Assembly (NCBI GenBank): GCA_022840405.1
Contig: JALHJR010000007.1
Location: 14,195 to 78,194, forward strand
Length of the DNA stretch: 64,000 bases
From: Tepidanaerobacter acetatoxydans_A
GTDB lineage: Bacteria > Bacillota > Thermosediminibacteria > Thermosediminibacterales > Tepidanaerobacteraceae
Reading direction: 5' to 3'
Numbering within the stretch: position 1 is the stretch's first letter; each line of letters begins with the position of its first letter. The position numbers were made by a program, and so were the translations under genes. This document shows, piece by piece, positions 18,408 through 27,400 of the stretch. The notes under the pieces are model-generated. The model was not told the DNA's origin. It was given only the letters and a program-made list of their open reading frames with translations, and made no database searches.

Positions 18408-19028
18408 TTAATTATTTTTAACAACTTTAACCATACTCGGTCTAATGACTTTAGAGTTATACATATAACCCTTCAGCATGACTTCAGCTACTGTACCAGG
18501 TTCGTATTCCTCACTTTCAACCATCATCACAGCATCATGAAAATTGGGATCGAAAGGCTTTCCTAATGCTTTTATTTCTTTAATACCGTGTTTTTCAAGC
18601 ACCTTTTTAAGTTGCTCATATATCAATTCAATACCTCTATATAATGCATCATTTTTATCTTCTATTGAATCTAAAGCTCTCTCAAAATTATCTACAACCG
18701 GTAAAATATCCAATACTAATTGTTCACCGGCATAAAGATGAATTTCTTGAATATCTCTTTCAGTTCTTTTTCTGTAATTTTCTAAATCTGCCTGGGTTCT
18801 AAGCAATCTATTCTTGTAATTATCTATTTCTTTTTGTTTTTCTTCCAAAACCTTTTTTAAATCAACATTTTCTTGCATATCATCTATTTGCTCAGCTTGA
18901 TTTCCGCTTTGTGTATTCTCCTCAATCGTATCCGATTTATCACTACAAATACACTCATTCTGCTTAAGTTCTTCATTGGTAACCTCATTTTGCTTGCAAC
19001 TTCCATTTTCTTTTGATTTTATAGTCAA
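18408..19028 (-). CDS. grpE: Nucleotide exchange factor GrpE
   Basis: GrpE releases ADP from DnaK. The Glu/Gln-rich N-terminal 60 residues are probably disordered and are followed by a long coiled coil (LKKVLEEKQKEIDNYKNRLL), then the family core RTQADLENYRKRTERDI and the C-terminal beta domain ending GYMYNSKVIRPSMVKVVKN. The start is TTG about 10 nt after GGGGG. The length of 206 aa is normal. It lies between the chaperonin gene and dnaK. Confidence 0.97.
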   Translation of the reverse strand: MTIKSKENGSCKQNEVTNEELKQNECICSDKSDTIEENTQSGNQAEQIDDMQENVDLKKVLEEKQKEIDNYKNRLLRTQADLENYRKRTERDIQEIHLYAGEQLVLDILPVVDNFERALDSIEDKNDALYRGIELIYEQLKKVLEKHGIKEIKALGKPFDPNFHDAVMMVESEEYEPGTVAEVMLKGYMYNSKVIRPSMVKVVKNN

Positions 19029-19056
19029 TGGTTATATTCCCCCTTTCGTTTTTGTT

Positions 19057-20643
19057 CTAAAAATCCATCTCACCGGTAGCTATTGGTGATTCTTGGGGAG
19101 TTTTTTGGGCAGTAGATGCATCATCACGTTTTTTTATTATGGTATTAATTCTTAAAATAGCCTCAGAAACTTCCCCTGCTGCTTTTAGGGCATAAGACTT
19201 TACTCTAGCGGGGTCTAATACTCCAAGTTCCATCATATCGGCCACTTCCCCATTTTCACAATTTATCCCTATAGAATTCATACCTTTTTCAGTCTGTGTA
19301 TATATAACTTCTTCTACTTTTTCCAAAGGATTATACCCTGAGTTATATACGATTTGAGCTAAAGGTTTTTTCAGGGCTAATATGACACAATCCAATCCAT
19401 AGGCGGCCATGCCCTTAATTTTAGCTCTCTGCTTCTCTAACTCTCTAGACATGGCTATTTCAATAGAACCTCCGCCGGGAACTATACCATAAAGGATTGC
19501 AGCTTGAAGCGATGATGCAGCATCCTTTGCAATACGCTCTCTTTCACCTGCTATTTCCTCTGTGGCAGCTCCTACCATAACAGTAGCCATAGGATTCCCT
19601 TTTCCGCCAACAATTCTGAGCTGCTTTGATTTTTCGTCTTCGTAAACCTTCTCAGCTCGGCCTATGTAATTTTGAATTTCTCCAACCGGTTTATTAAGGC
19701 CAAGCCTTTTTATTATACGAGCTCCCGTATGTTCGGCAACTTTTTCCATATCTTTTCTGGATACCCTTTCCAATGCAATAACACCTGCATCAGTAAGTAT
19801 TTCTTCGGCTTCATCATTAATACCTTTATCAACCAACACCAAATTAACATTTAAGTCGACTATTTTTTTGAGATTTTCCTTAAATTCTTCCTTCATTGCT
19901 AAATAGCGGGCAAAACCTGCCTCAGTTCTTAATGCCTCAGGAGCAATTTCTTCTGGCTCCAAGGCATCATCTATTAATAATACTCTTGTATCGGATATTT
20001 CTTGTGGCATTTGACTGTTCAGCTTTTCTTTGTCTATTATAAGACCAAGAAATACCTCATTTTCAGCACCGGCTCTTGCCATTATGATATCCTTTAATTT
20101 AAAATTCTTATCTTTAAGCTTTTCTTCACCCACTAATTTTGCAGCCTTAGTAACAAGCTCCGCTATATCCTCATTTTCTCTTCCTGCAATTAGTGCAATA
20201 TTTTTCAGATTTATATCATCAATCCCAGTTATGGGAATTGCATTTGATTCTAAGGTTTCTTGGGCCGTACTTATGCCTATCTTTATACCTTCAATTACCT
20301 TAGCAACAGGCACTCCTCTTAAAATTTGACCCACACCTTCAGATACCATTGCTCCTGCCATAATAGTAGCAGTTGTAGTTCCGTCACCTACTTCTTCTTG
20401 CTGGGCTTTCGCTATATTTATGAGTATTTTTGCGGCAGGATGGTTTACATCCATTTGTTTTAAGATAGTAACACCATCATTGGTTATGGTCACTTCCCCA
20501 AAACGATCTACTAACATAATATCCAGGCCCTTGGGACCAATAGTTCCCTCGACAGCCGATGCTACAGCTCTTATTGCATTTGAATTTGTTATCAAAGCTG
20601 CCAGTTTTTCATCGACTTCTTGTGTATTATCTTGAAATGACAA
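19057..20643 (-). CDS. Group III chaperonin (bacterial thermosome-like HSP60)
   Basis: This is a 528 aa chaperonin of the thermosome/CCT type rather than GroEL. Diagnostic segments are GPKGLDIMLVDRFGEVTITN at residues 36-55, the nucleotide site EVGDGTTTATIMAG at 84-97, and YGIVPGGGSIEIA near 395, all closer to archaeal thermosomes than to GroEL's TLGPKGRNV and GDGTTTATVLA context. The acidic C-terminus ends GEMDF. Such proteins build double rings with a built-in lid and need no GroES. The start is TTG, 8 nt after GAGGAGG. It sits 21 bases after hrcA and 28 before grpE, so it is CIRCE/HrcA controlled. Group III chaperonins in bacterial dnaK operons are known from Carboxydothermus and a few other Firmicutes. 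Whether a separate groESL exists cannot be seen here. Confidence 0.93.
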   Translation of the reverse strand: MSFQDNTQEVDEKLAALITNSNAIRAVASAVEGTIGPKGLDIMLVDRFGEVTITNDGVTILKQMDVNHPAAKILINIAKAQQEEVGDGTTTATIMAGAMVSEGVGQILRGVPVAKVIEGIKIGISTAQETLESNAIPITGIDDINLKNIALIAGRENEDIAELVTKAAKLVGEEKLKDKNFKLKDIIMARAGAENEVFLGLIIDKEKLNSQMPQEISDTRVLLIDDALEPEEIAPEALRTEAGFARYLAMKEEFKENLKKIVDLNVNLVLVDKGINDEAEEILTDAGVIALERVSRKDMEKVAEHTGARIIKRLGLNKPVGEIQNYIGRAEKVYEDEKSKQLRIVGGKGNPMATVMVGAATEEIAGERERIAKDAASSLQAAILYGIVPGGGSIEIAMSRELEKQRAKIKGMAAYGLDCVILALKKPLAQIVYNSGYNPLEKVEEVIYTQTEKGMNSIGINCENGEVADMMELGVLDPARVKSYALKAAGEVSEAILRINTIIKKRDDASTAQKTPQESPIATGEMDF

Positions 20644-20664
20644 TATGGATACCTCCTCTTGTAA

Positions 20665-21699
20665 TTACAACATATCTGATACAGTTTTTATCAGATACTC
20701 TGTTACCTGTTCAAGTATGGATATAACTCTGGAATATTCCATACGGGTCGGCCCCATAATCCCGAATATACCCAAATTTTTTTTATCTACGGAAACATTT
20801 GCAGTTACTATACTGAAATCCTGCAATTCTGTAAGTGTATTCTCATTCCCAATAGTAACGGTTATAGTATTAGGTTTGGATAAATCCTTAAATGCTTTTA
20901 TAATCAACTCGCGATGTTCTAGTAAAGATAAAAAGCTCTTGACTTTTTCCACATCCTGAAACTCTGGATACTCTAACATTTTAGAACTACCGGCAGAAAC
21001 AACCTGGGTATTTTCTTGTATATCACCAAGATTATCTAATAATATTTCTAATAACAGATTCAATATTTCATCATATTCTATCATCTCGGTCTTTACGGCA
21101 TCCATTATTTCATTGGTAATCTCTGAAAAAGTTTTTCCGGTAAGATTTGCATTTAATATATTAGATATCCTTACAAAGTCAGAATCGCTAAAATTTTGAG
21201 GTATATCAATAATATGATGACTAACATTTCCATAATTTGTGACCATGAGTAAAAGGCCCTTAGTTTCATCTATACGGGTAATTTGAATGTGCTTTAAATG
21301 GCTGGTTTCCAATTGAGGCCCCATAATTATAGCTGTATAACTAGTAAGTCTTGATATTACACGTGCAGCCTGCTTTGCTATTTCTTCCAACTCGTTTACT
21401 CGTTTTTTAAAAGCCCGCCGTATCAACATCTGATCAATTTCATTAAGTTTTTTTGACGGCAGCAAAAAATCCACATAGTACCTGTAACCTTTGTGTGAAG
21501 GTATCCTACCTGCTGATGTATGTGGCTGGAACAGGTATCCCGATTCTTCTAAATCGGCCATCTCATTTCTTATAGTTGCAGGGCTTATACCAAGATTATA
21601 TTTCCTGGCTATGGTTCTAGAGCTTACAGGCTCAGCAGTTGAGATATATTCATCAATTATAGCCGCCAGTATCTTAATTTTCCTCTCCTCGAGCATCAT
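20665..21699 (-). CDS. hrcA: Heat-inducible transcription repressor HrcA
   Basis: HrcA represses heat-shock operons by binding CIRCE and is kept active by chaperonin. The N-terminal winged helix is visible (TAEPVSSRTIARKYNLGISP, then ATIRNEMADLEESGYL), followed by HTSAGRIPSHKGYRYYVD, and then the GAF-like and dimerisation domains. The 344 aa length is normal. It is the first gene of the chaperone operon and thus autoregulated. In most bacteria GroEL is its partner; here the partner could also be the adjacent group III chaperonin. Confidence 0.97.
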   Translation of the reverse strand: MMLEERKIKILAAIIDEYISTAEPVSSRTIARKYNLGISPATIRNEMADLEESGYLFQPHTSAGRIPSHKGYRYYVDFLLPSKKLNEIDQMLIRRAFKKRVNELEEIAKQAARVISRLTSYTAIIMGPQLETSHLKHIQITRIDETKGLLLMVTNYGNVSHHIIDIPQNFSDSDFVRISNILNANLTGKTFSEITNEIMDAVKTEMIEYDEILNLLLEILLDNLGDIQENTQVVSAGSSKMLEYPEFQDVEKVKSFLSLLEHRELIIKAFKDLSKPNTITVTIGNENTLTELQDFSIVTANVSVDKKNLGIFGIMGPTRMEYSRVISILEQVTEYLIKTVSDML

Positions 21700-21714
21700 A
21701 TCAAATACCCCCTT

Positions 21715-21741
21715 TTAGCACTCTCTTGATTAGAGTGCTAA
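21715..21741. promoter_or_regulatory. CIRCE operator (HrcA binding site)
   Basis: TTAGCACTC, nine spacer bases, then GAGTGCTAA: an exact match to the CIRCE consensus. It lies 16 bases upstream of the hrcA start, immediately downstream of the promoter. Confidence 0.98.
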
Positions 21742-21752
21742 ATCTATTATAA

Positions 21753-21781
21753 AAAATACCACTAAGATTATTTTTTGTCAA
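21753..21781 (-). promoter_or_regulatory. Probable promoter of the hrcA operon
   Basis: TTGACA (21776-21781, minus strand) is followed 17 bases on by TATTTT (21753-21758). A TATAAT at 21746-21751 is 24 bases away, too far for that -35, but could serve with a weaker -35. The -35 element lies just upstream of the hemW stop. Confidence 0.6.
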
Positions 21782-21785
21782 GAAT

Positions 21786-22913
21786 CTATGGCAAAAATTC
21801 TGCAAAAACTACATTGGCAAAATCTAATCCTCTGCTGGTTAATCTGATTTTATTCGTGTTTTCTTTAATAAGCTCTTGTTCTTTCAGTTTTTTTACGGAT
21901 TCCCCGTAAACCTGCTTAAATTTCTTGCCAAACCTTTTTTGAAAGGCTTTTTTATCTAATCCATCCAAAAGTCGTAAACCTAAAAAGCAGAATTCCGCTT
22001 GCTGTTCCATTATGGAAATAGTTTCCATGTCGGCAATGGCATTTGCATGCTCATTGATAGATTTTATATATGCTTGAATAGAAGAATAATTATAAAATCT
22101 TTTATTGTCTAAAAAAGAATGTGCTCCTGCTCCTAATCCCAAATACTCTTGGTAAGTCCAGTAAATCATATTATGTTTTGATTTTCGCCCGGGTATTGCA
22201 AAATTTGAAATTTCATAATGATTGTAGCCTTTATTTGTTAATAGCTCAATGGCCCTATAGTACATTTCTCGCTCATCGTCCTCAGAGGGAAGTGCTAAGG
22301 TCCCTTCTTGCTGTCGACGATAAAATTCCGTATGCTCCTCTACAGACAAAGAATAACAGGAAATGTGTTCCGGGAAAATGTGTAGAACTTTTTTTAGTGT
22401 TTCATCAAAATCCTCAACTTTCTGATTTGGAAGGCCAAAAATTAAATCTATATTAATATTGTCAAATCCAACATTTCGTGCTGTTTTAAAATTTTTTTCA
22501 AAATCTTCAACAGTATGAATCCTGCCCATGATTTTCAGCAACTGATTTTGATAAGCTTGAAGGCCAATACTAAGTCTGTTCACTCCTAAACTCTTCAACG
22601 ATATTAATTTTTCCCGAGTTAAAGTTCCTGGATTTGCTTCTATAGTGATTTCCGCGTCTTTAGCTATATATACGCTTTCATGTAGAGTTCTTAAGATATC
22701 GGCCAATTGCTCGCATCTTAATATTGTCGGAGTTCCACCGCCAATGAATATAGTTTGGGCAGCATATCCACACTTCTTTAAACCTAAAATTTCTTTCTTT
22801 AATGCTGCAAGGTATTCAGGTATAAGCTCCAAAGTTGTAAAAGAATTAAAGTCACAGTAATGGCACTTTTTTATACAGAAAGGAATATGAATATACAATC
22901 CTATGGTTTTCAT
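21786..22913 (-). CDS. hemW: Heme chaperone HemW (HemN-like radical SAM protein)
   Basis: HemW is a radical-SAM-family heme carrier long annotated as coproporphyrinogen oxidase. The cluster motif is C13-IKK-C17-HY-C20-DF; the extra fourth cysteine of true HemN is missing, and the 375 aa length fits HemW. SIGLQAYQNQLLKIMGRIHT and the C-terminal HemN domain are present. It starts two bases after the lepA stop; lepA-hemW-hrcA is the conserved order. Confidence 0.93.
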   Translation of the reverse strand: MKTIGLYIHIPFCIKKCHYCDFNSFTTLELIPEYLAALKKEILGLKKCGYAAQTIFIGGGTPTILRCEQLADILRTLHESVYIAKDAEITIEANPGTLTREKLISLKSLGVNRLSIGLQAYQNQLLKIMGRIHTVEDFEKNFKTARNVGFDNINIDLIFGLPNQKVEDFDETLKKVLHIFPEHISCYSLSVEEHTEFYRRQQEGTLALPSEDDEREMYYRAIELLTNKGYNHYEISNFAIPGRKSKHNMIYWTYQEYLGLGAGAHSFLDNKRFYNYSSIQAYIKSINEHANAIADMETISIMEQQAEFCFLGLRLLDGLDKKAFQKRFGKKFKQVYGESVKKLKEQELIKENTNKIRLTSRGLDFANVVFAEFLP

Positions 22914-22915
22914 GG

Positions 22916-24721
22916 CTATTCCATTTTCAATACAGCCATAAAGGCTTCTTGAGGTAATTCTACATTACCTATCTTACGCATTCGTTTCTTACCTTCTTTT
23001 TGTTTTTCAAGAAGTTTTTTCTTACGCGATATATCTCCGCCATAACATTTAGCAAGAACATTTTTTCTTAAAGCCTTTACTGTTTCACGAGCTATAATTT
23101 TCCCTCCGATAGCTGCCTGAATTGGAACTTCAAATAAATGCCTTGGTATAACCTCTTTCAATTTTTCCGTTATCTGGCGGGCACGACCATATGCTTTGTC
23201 CTTGTGCACAATAAATGAAAGTGCATCGACAATTTCTCCATTTAATAAGATATCCAGTTTTACCATATCGGATTTTTTATATCCCGTAAGCTCATAGTCA
23301 AGCGATGCATAGCCTCGTGTCCTAGATTTGAGTTGATCAAAGAGATCATATATTATTTCCGAAAGAGGCATATCATACCTCAAAATTACCCTCTTCTCAT
23401 TAATATATTCCATATCTTTCATAGTGCCACGCTTTTCCTGGCATAAATCCATAACTGCCCCCATATATTCTGTAGGCAGCATTATGGAGGCTTCCACATA
23501 CGGCTCTTCCATATATTCTATCTCGGCCGGATCCGGAAAATTAGTAGGATTGTCCACTTCAATTTTACTGCCATCAGTCTTTTTTACTTTAAAGATAACG
23601 CTGGGAGCTGTTGTTATAATATTAAGATTGTACTCCCTTTCTAAGCGTTCTTGTACCACATCCATATGCAATAATCCTAAAAAGCCGCATCGAAATCCAA
23701 ATCCGAGTGCGGCAGAAGTTTCAGGTTCAAAAAACAGCGATGCGTCACTGAGCTGTAATTTGCCTAAGGCTTCTTTTAAGCTCTCATATTCTTCGCCTTC
23801 AGCAGGATACATGCCGCAAAAAACCATCGGTACAGCTTTTTTATAACCAGGCAAGGGCTCCTTTGCCGGATTTTCCGCATCGGTTATGGTATCACCGACC
23901 CTTGTATCAATTACATTTTTTATACCGGCAGCTACGTATCCTACCTCACCTGCCTGCAGATATTGTACCGGCTGCATGTCAGGGTTGAATACACCTATTT
24001 CGGCTACTTCGAAAATATTATTGGTTGACATCATTTTAATCATTTGTCTTGGCCGTATATGACCATCTATTACTCGGACAAAAGCAACCGCTCCTTTATA
24101 TGGATCATAGAGTGAATCAAAGATAAGAGCTCTCAGAGGTAGTTCATTACAACCTTCTGGTGCTGGAATACGCTGTATAATAGCCTCTAACACTTCTTTT
24201 ACGCCTTGGCCCGTCTTGGCAGAAGTCATTATCGCATTTTCAGCATCAAGACCGATAATTTCTTCTACTTCGCGTTTGGCCTCATCCGGTTCAGCACTTG
24301 GAAGATCTATTTTATTTATTATTGGTATTATTTCCAAATTATGCTCTAAAGCAAGATACGTATTTGCCAAAGTCTGAGCTTCGATACCCTGACTGGCATC
24401 TACAATAAGCAGAGCACCTTCGCATGCTGCAAGGCTTCTTGATACCTCATAGTTGAAATCTACATGACCCGGTGTATCAATAAGATTTAAAAGATATTCT
24501 TTGCCATCATCTGCTTTATATATCATCCTTACTGCCTTGGCTTTGATTGTAATACCTCTTTCCTTTTCTAAATCCATTTTATCCAATACTTGATCCTGCA
24601 TCTTACGCTCAGAAATAGTATTTGTATATTCCAAGAGTCTATCGGCCAAGGTGGATTTGCCATGGTCTATGTGGGCAATAATGCAAAAATTCCTGATTCT
24701 CTCCCGGGGTATAGATAACAT
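22916..24721 (-). CDS. lepA: Elongation factor 4 (LepA)
   Basis: LepA is a ribosome-associated GTPase with roles in translation and ribosome assembly. G1 is AHIDHGKST at residues 16-24, G3 is DTPGHVDF, G4 is NKID; the EF-G-like domains follow, and the unique C-terminal domain has CYGGDISRKKKLLEKQKEGK. At 601 aa it has the usual size. GGAGG is 6 nt before the ATG. Confidence 0.98.
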   Translation of the reverse strand: MLSIPRERIRNFCIIAHIDHGKSTLADRLLEYTNTISERKMQDQVLDKMDLEKERGITIKAKAVRMIYKADDGKEYLLNLIDTPGHVDFNYEVSRSLAACEGALLIVDASQGIEAQTLANTYLALEHNLEIIPIINKIDLPSAEPDEAKREVEEIIGLDAENAIMTSAKTGQGVKEVLEAIIQRIPAPEGCNELPLRALIFDSLYDPYKGAVAFVRVIDGHIRPRQMIKMMSTNNIFEVAEIGVFNPDMQPVQYLQAGEVGYVAAGIKNVIDTRVGDTITDAENPAKEPLPGYKKAVPMVFCGMYPAEGEEYESLKEALGKLQLSDASLFFEPETSAALGFGFRCGFLGLLHMDVVQERLEREYNLNIITTAPSVIFKVKKTDGSKIEVDNPTNFPDPAEIEYMEEPYVEASIMLPTEYMGAVMDLCQEKRGTMKDMEYINEKRVILRYDMPLSEIIYDLFDQLKSRTRGYASLDYELTGYKKSDMVKLDILLNGEIVDALSFIVHKDKAYGRARQITEKLKEVIPRHLFEVPIQAAIGGKIIARETVKALRKNVLAKCYGGDISRKKKLLEKQKEGKKRMRKIGNVELPQEAFMAVLKME

Positions 24722-24751
24722 TATGTTCCTCCTTTATACCTTAACTTAAAT

Positions 24752-25099
24752 TTAATTATACCTATTTGCAGGTTTTTTATCAACATTTTGGCGGTCTTTT
24801 AATATTGTTCTTGCAGGAATTAAGGAATAGAGGGTGAACTCTTTTTCATTAATTTTTAAGCTCATGCAGCCTTTACCAACAAATATTTCACCTATTTTAT
24901 AGTACTTTTGAAGTTTAAAAGTTTTTCCTAAGATAGTCAAATCATATGCTCTATCATTGAAAATGATAAGGTTAAAACTTTTTGGTCTTATGTCAAGACC
25001 CATCGTAGCATTCAAGCCTTCTTCGGCAATGCGGATGCCAAGAGAAAGAATAATTGTAAATATAATAAAAAGCGTCACAAGGTCTTTATAAATCATCAT
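24752..25099 (-). CDS. YqxA-like (DUF3679-type) small membrane protein
   Basis: This 115 aa protein has an N-terminal transmembrane helix (LVTLFIIFTIILSLGIRIAE) and a basic C-terminus. In B. subtilis the gene between spoIIP and lepA is yqxA; this one has the same position and size and a similar motif after the helix (LGIRIAEEGL here, LGMQVANDGM in YqxA). Beyond that the sequence has diverged. Function is unknown; context suggests a sporulation-associated membrane protein. Confidence 0.65.
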   Translation of the reverse strand: MMIYKDLVTLFIIFTIILSLGIRIAEEGLNATMGLDIRPKSFNLIIFNDRAYDLTILGKTFKLQKYYKIGEIFVGKGCMSLKINEKEFTLYSLIPARTILKDRQNVDKKPANRYN

Positions 25100-25161
25100 T
25101 GTATTTCCTTTATTTGATTTTATGAATTGGTCAGACTTATTTTTAGCTATTTATCACGTTT

Positions 25162-26343
25162 TCATTCAACAATTGACAATTCCTTTATTATATCAGCAAG
25201 TACTTTGGCAAAAATTTCCGCTGACTTTATTGATTCTTCTAATGTATTGCCATGACTCCCGATTTCTAATAAAATAGCTTTTTTGGATAGATGTTGATTA
25301 AACCGCTCACTTCTTAAATTGATGCCGCGAGAAATTCCCGGATAAAGTTGTTCTAATTTATCATTTAGCAAATTAGCAAACTGGTAATTTTCCTGCCAGT
25401 TAGGATGAGGAAAATTTTTGTCAGTGCCTATAACCAGCATTAATCGAGAATAAGTAGTACCATCGATTTTAACTGTAGTTATCTCTCTGGACTTTTGCGC
25501 ATCGGCTACAGGGGCATCTCTATGAAGGTCTATAATTATCTTAATGGACGGATTCTGTTTTAAAATTTGTTCGACGGTTTTAAGTGAGTTCGCATATGAT
25601 GTCATATAAGTTGGAATATCATGAACTGTTTTATTATGCATTGTTGGTATTTTTAGGCGGTTTAATTGGCTTGCCATGACTTCTCCAACTTTTACAACAG
25701 TATAATTTAAGTCTTCCGTGTGATAAGTATTATCACGGGGTTTGTAATTAAATTTTTCCGACGGCATATACGCTTCAGTGGTATGGGTATGATAAATAAG
25801 TACAAGCGGCTGTCCTGAAATAGGTTCCAGCTTTTCAACTTCATTATTTTCTATCTCATTTATTTGCGGTTGTGGCAGTTCTTCCGACGGTTCATGTTCA
25901 TTTTCAGTAATAATATCCGAATCTTGTATCGGCAACTCAACTCCCGGTGTCATTGCCATCTCAGTATTTATCAAGCTGATAACAGGAAGATGCATAAAAA
26001 AATAGGTTTCGGGATTTAAAACATCGATATTTGTCAGTGTGCGAGAAATAAAGCTTGTTGATTTTTTTAAATCTATCGAAGGCCCTTCAACTTCATTTAT
26101 ATAATCCAATATAGGTAGACTTATATGTAATATCCTTTTAAATACCTTATTATCCACATTGTGTAAAAAATTCTTCTGTTTTTTTACTTGCACATCGTTT
26201 CCGCTTATAACGGAGTTACTGCCATGGTTTACGTGATTTTTTACGAAAGTTGCCGCAATGTTCAAAAGTAATAAACAGATAAGAGTAAATAACATAAAAA
26301 TCTTTATCTTGGGTTTTACTTTTATTACTTTAATTCTTATCAA
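25162..26343 (-). CDS. spoIIP: Stage II sporulation protein P (SpoIIP)
   Basis: SpoIIP is the amidase/endopeptidase of the SpoIIDMP complex that strips septal peptidoglycan during engulfment. A transmembrane segment near the N-terminus (IFMLFTLICLLLLNIAATF) is followed by the amidase-like domain with VLIYHTHTTEAY, IIIDLHRDAP and LLEIGSHGNTLEE carrying His and Glu metal ligands. I place the start at TTG 26341-26343, 10 nt after GGAGAGG. The upstream ATG at 26436 lies inside gpr and before a terminator, so it cannot be on the spoIIP transcript if that terminator works. GTG 26350-26352 is an alternative. Confidence 0.93.
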   Translation of the reverse strand: MIRIKVIKVKPKIKIFMLFTLICLLLLNIAATFVKNHVNHGSNSVISGNDVQVKKQKNFLHNVDNKVFKRILHISLPILDYINEVEGPSIDLKKSTSFISRTLTNIDVLNPETYFFMHLPVISLINTEMAMTPGVELPIQDSDIITENEHEPSEELPQPQINEIENNEVEKLEPISGQPLVLIYHTHTTEAYMPSEKFNYKPRDNTYHTEDLNYTVVKVGEVMASQLNRLKIPTMHNKTVHDIPTYMTSYANSLKTVEQILKQNPSIKIIIDLHRDAPVADAQKSREITTVKIDGTTYSRLMLVIGTDKNFPHPNWQENYQFANLLNDKLEQLYPGISRGINLRSERFNQHLSKKAILLEIGSHGNTLEESIKSAEIFAKVLADIIKELSIVE

Positions 26344-26375
26344 ATTTATCACATCCTCTCCATAAGCATATTCAA

Positions 26376-26412
26376 TTAAAAATAAAAAAATGAGGCGAAA
26401 TTTAGCCTCATT
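26376..26412 (-). terminator. Terminator between gpr and spoIIP
   Basis: AATGAGGC and GCCTCATT form a stem with an 8-nt loop, followed on the minus strand by a strong T-run. The stem's first arm overlaps the gpr stop codon. It implies spoIIP is transcribed from its own promoter in the following 30-60 bases. Confidence 0.88.
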
Positions 26413-27385
26413 ATTGAAGAAAAGTACTGACTTCATTATATTGTATTCCTGGATGAAGGGCTAGATTTAAGCCTCCCGCAAGAGTTTTAGCAGTATTATC
26501 AATTAAGGAGTCAATTTCCTTTGGCGTCACTACTAACTGTCCTACAAAAGGTGACATAACTTCCTGAATAAGCTTGTATTTTTCCTCCTTATCAAGGGTT
26601 TCCAAGAGCTTATAAAAATCACTTCCTGGTTTAGCCTGTCTTGTGAACTGGCCGATGAGCATATCCAGAGTATCATTGGCCATTGTTGCAGCGTCTACTA
26701 CGGTAGGTATACCTATTGCAATCACCGGTACGCCCATATTTTCCTGAGTTATGCCCATGCGTTTGTTGCCAACACCGGATCCGGGATAAACACCGGTATC
26801 TGTAATTTGTATTGTTGTACTTATGCGTTCCATACTCCTTGAAGCTAAAGCGTCTATAGCAATAATCATATCAGGCTTTACTTTTTCCACTAAGCCGCTG
26901 ATTATATCTCCGGTTTCAATGCCTGTTATGCCTAAAACTCCCGGAGCAAGTGCACATACGGGTCGTATGCCATCTTTTGTATTAAATTTTTCAGGCATAT
27001 ATTCAATCAAATGTCTTGTAACTATAAGTTTTTCTATGACCTTCGGGCCGAGGGAGTCAGGCGTAACATTCCAATTGCCCAGACCTATAACAAGTACTGT
27101 TGCTTCTATAGGGATTTCAACCATCCTCTTAAGCTCATCGGCTAAATTCTTACTGACTTCTTCCGTAAGAGCCGAATCTTTTTCTTTTAATCTGGGCACT
27201 TCTAAAGTTACATAATATCCTATGGGCTTGCCCATTTTCTCTGAGCCTTCTTCATCCTCGATTCTGACCCTGCTTATAGTCATTTGCTTAGATTTTTCGG
27301 TATCCACCGTAACCCCGGGGATTTCTTCTTCTCCCGCAAGCTCTCGCGCTTCTAATGCAAGATCAGTACGTATGCTGATACTTAT
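26411..27385 (-). CDS. gpr: Germination protease Gpr
   Basis: Gpr is the A25 aspartic-type protease that degrades small acid-soluble proteins at germination; it is made as a zymogen that cleaves its own N-terminus. Core motifs are VIGLGNWNVTPDSLGPKV, ALAPGVLGITGIETG and IAIDALASRS. The family N-terminus IRTDLALEARELAGEEEEIP is encoded in frame upstream of the first GTG (27305-27307). No ATG, GTG or TTG is available between it and the upstream TAA (27401-27403); the ATA at 27383-27385 is 10 nt after the GGAGG of a full GGAGGTGAT. From that ATA the protein is 324 aa, close to family size. The upstream holin-like gene ends exactly at the ribosome site. Confidence 0.92.
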   Translation of the reverse strand: MSISIRTDLALEARELAGEEEIPGVTVDTEKSKQMTISRVRIEDEEGSEKMGKPIGYYVTLEVPRLKEKDSALTEEVSKNLADELKRMVEIPIEATVLVIGLGNWNVTPDSLGPKVIEKLIVTRHLIEYMPEKFNTKDGIRPVCALAPGVLGITGIETGDIISGLVEKVKPDMIIAIDALASRSMERISTTIQITDTGVYPGSGVGNKRMGITQENMGVPVIAIGIPTVVDAATMANDTLDMLIGQFTRQAKPGSDFYKLLETLDKEEKYKLIQEVMSPFVGQLVVTPKEIDSLIDNTAKTLAGGLNLALHPGIQYNEVSTFLQ

Positions 27386-27400
27386 GGCCCAATCACCTCC

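Noticed and set aside
21746..21781. TTGACA with TATAAT as the hrcA promoter pair
   Set aside because: The spacer is 24 bases, too long for sigma-A; TATTTT at 17 bases is the better partner.
26344..26436. Longer SpoIIP starting at ATG 26436
   Set aside because: That start is inside gpr and upstream of a strong terminator; the segment is not SpoIIP-like, and a TTG with a ribosome site follows.
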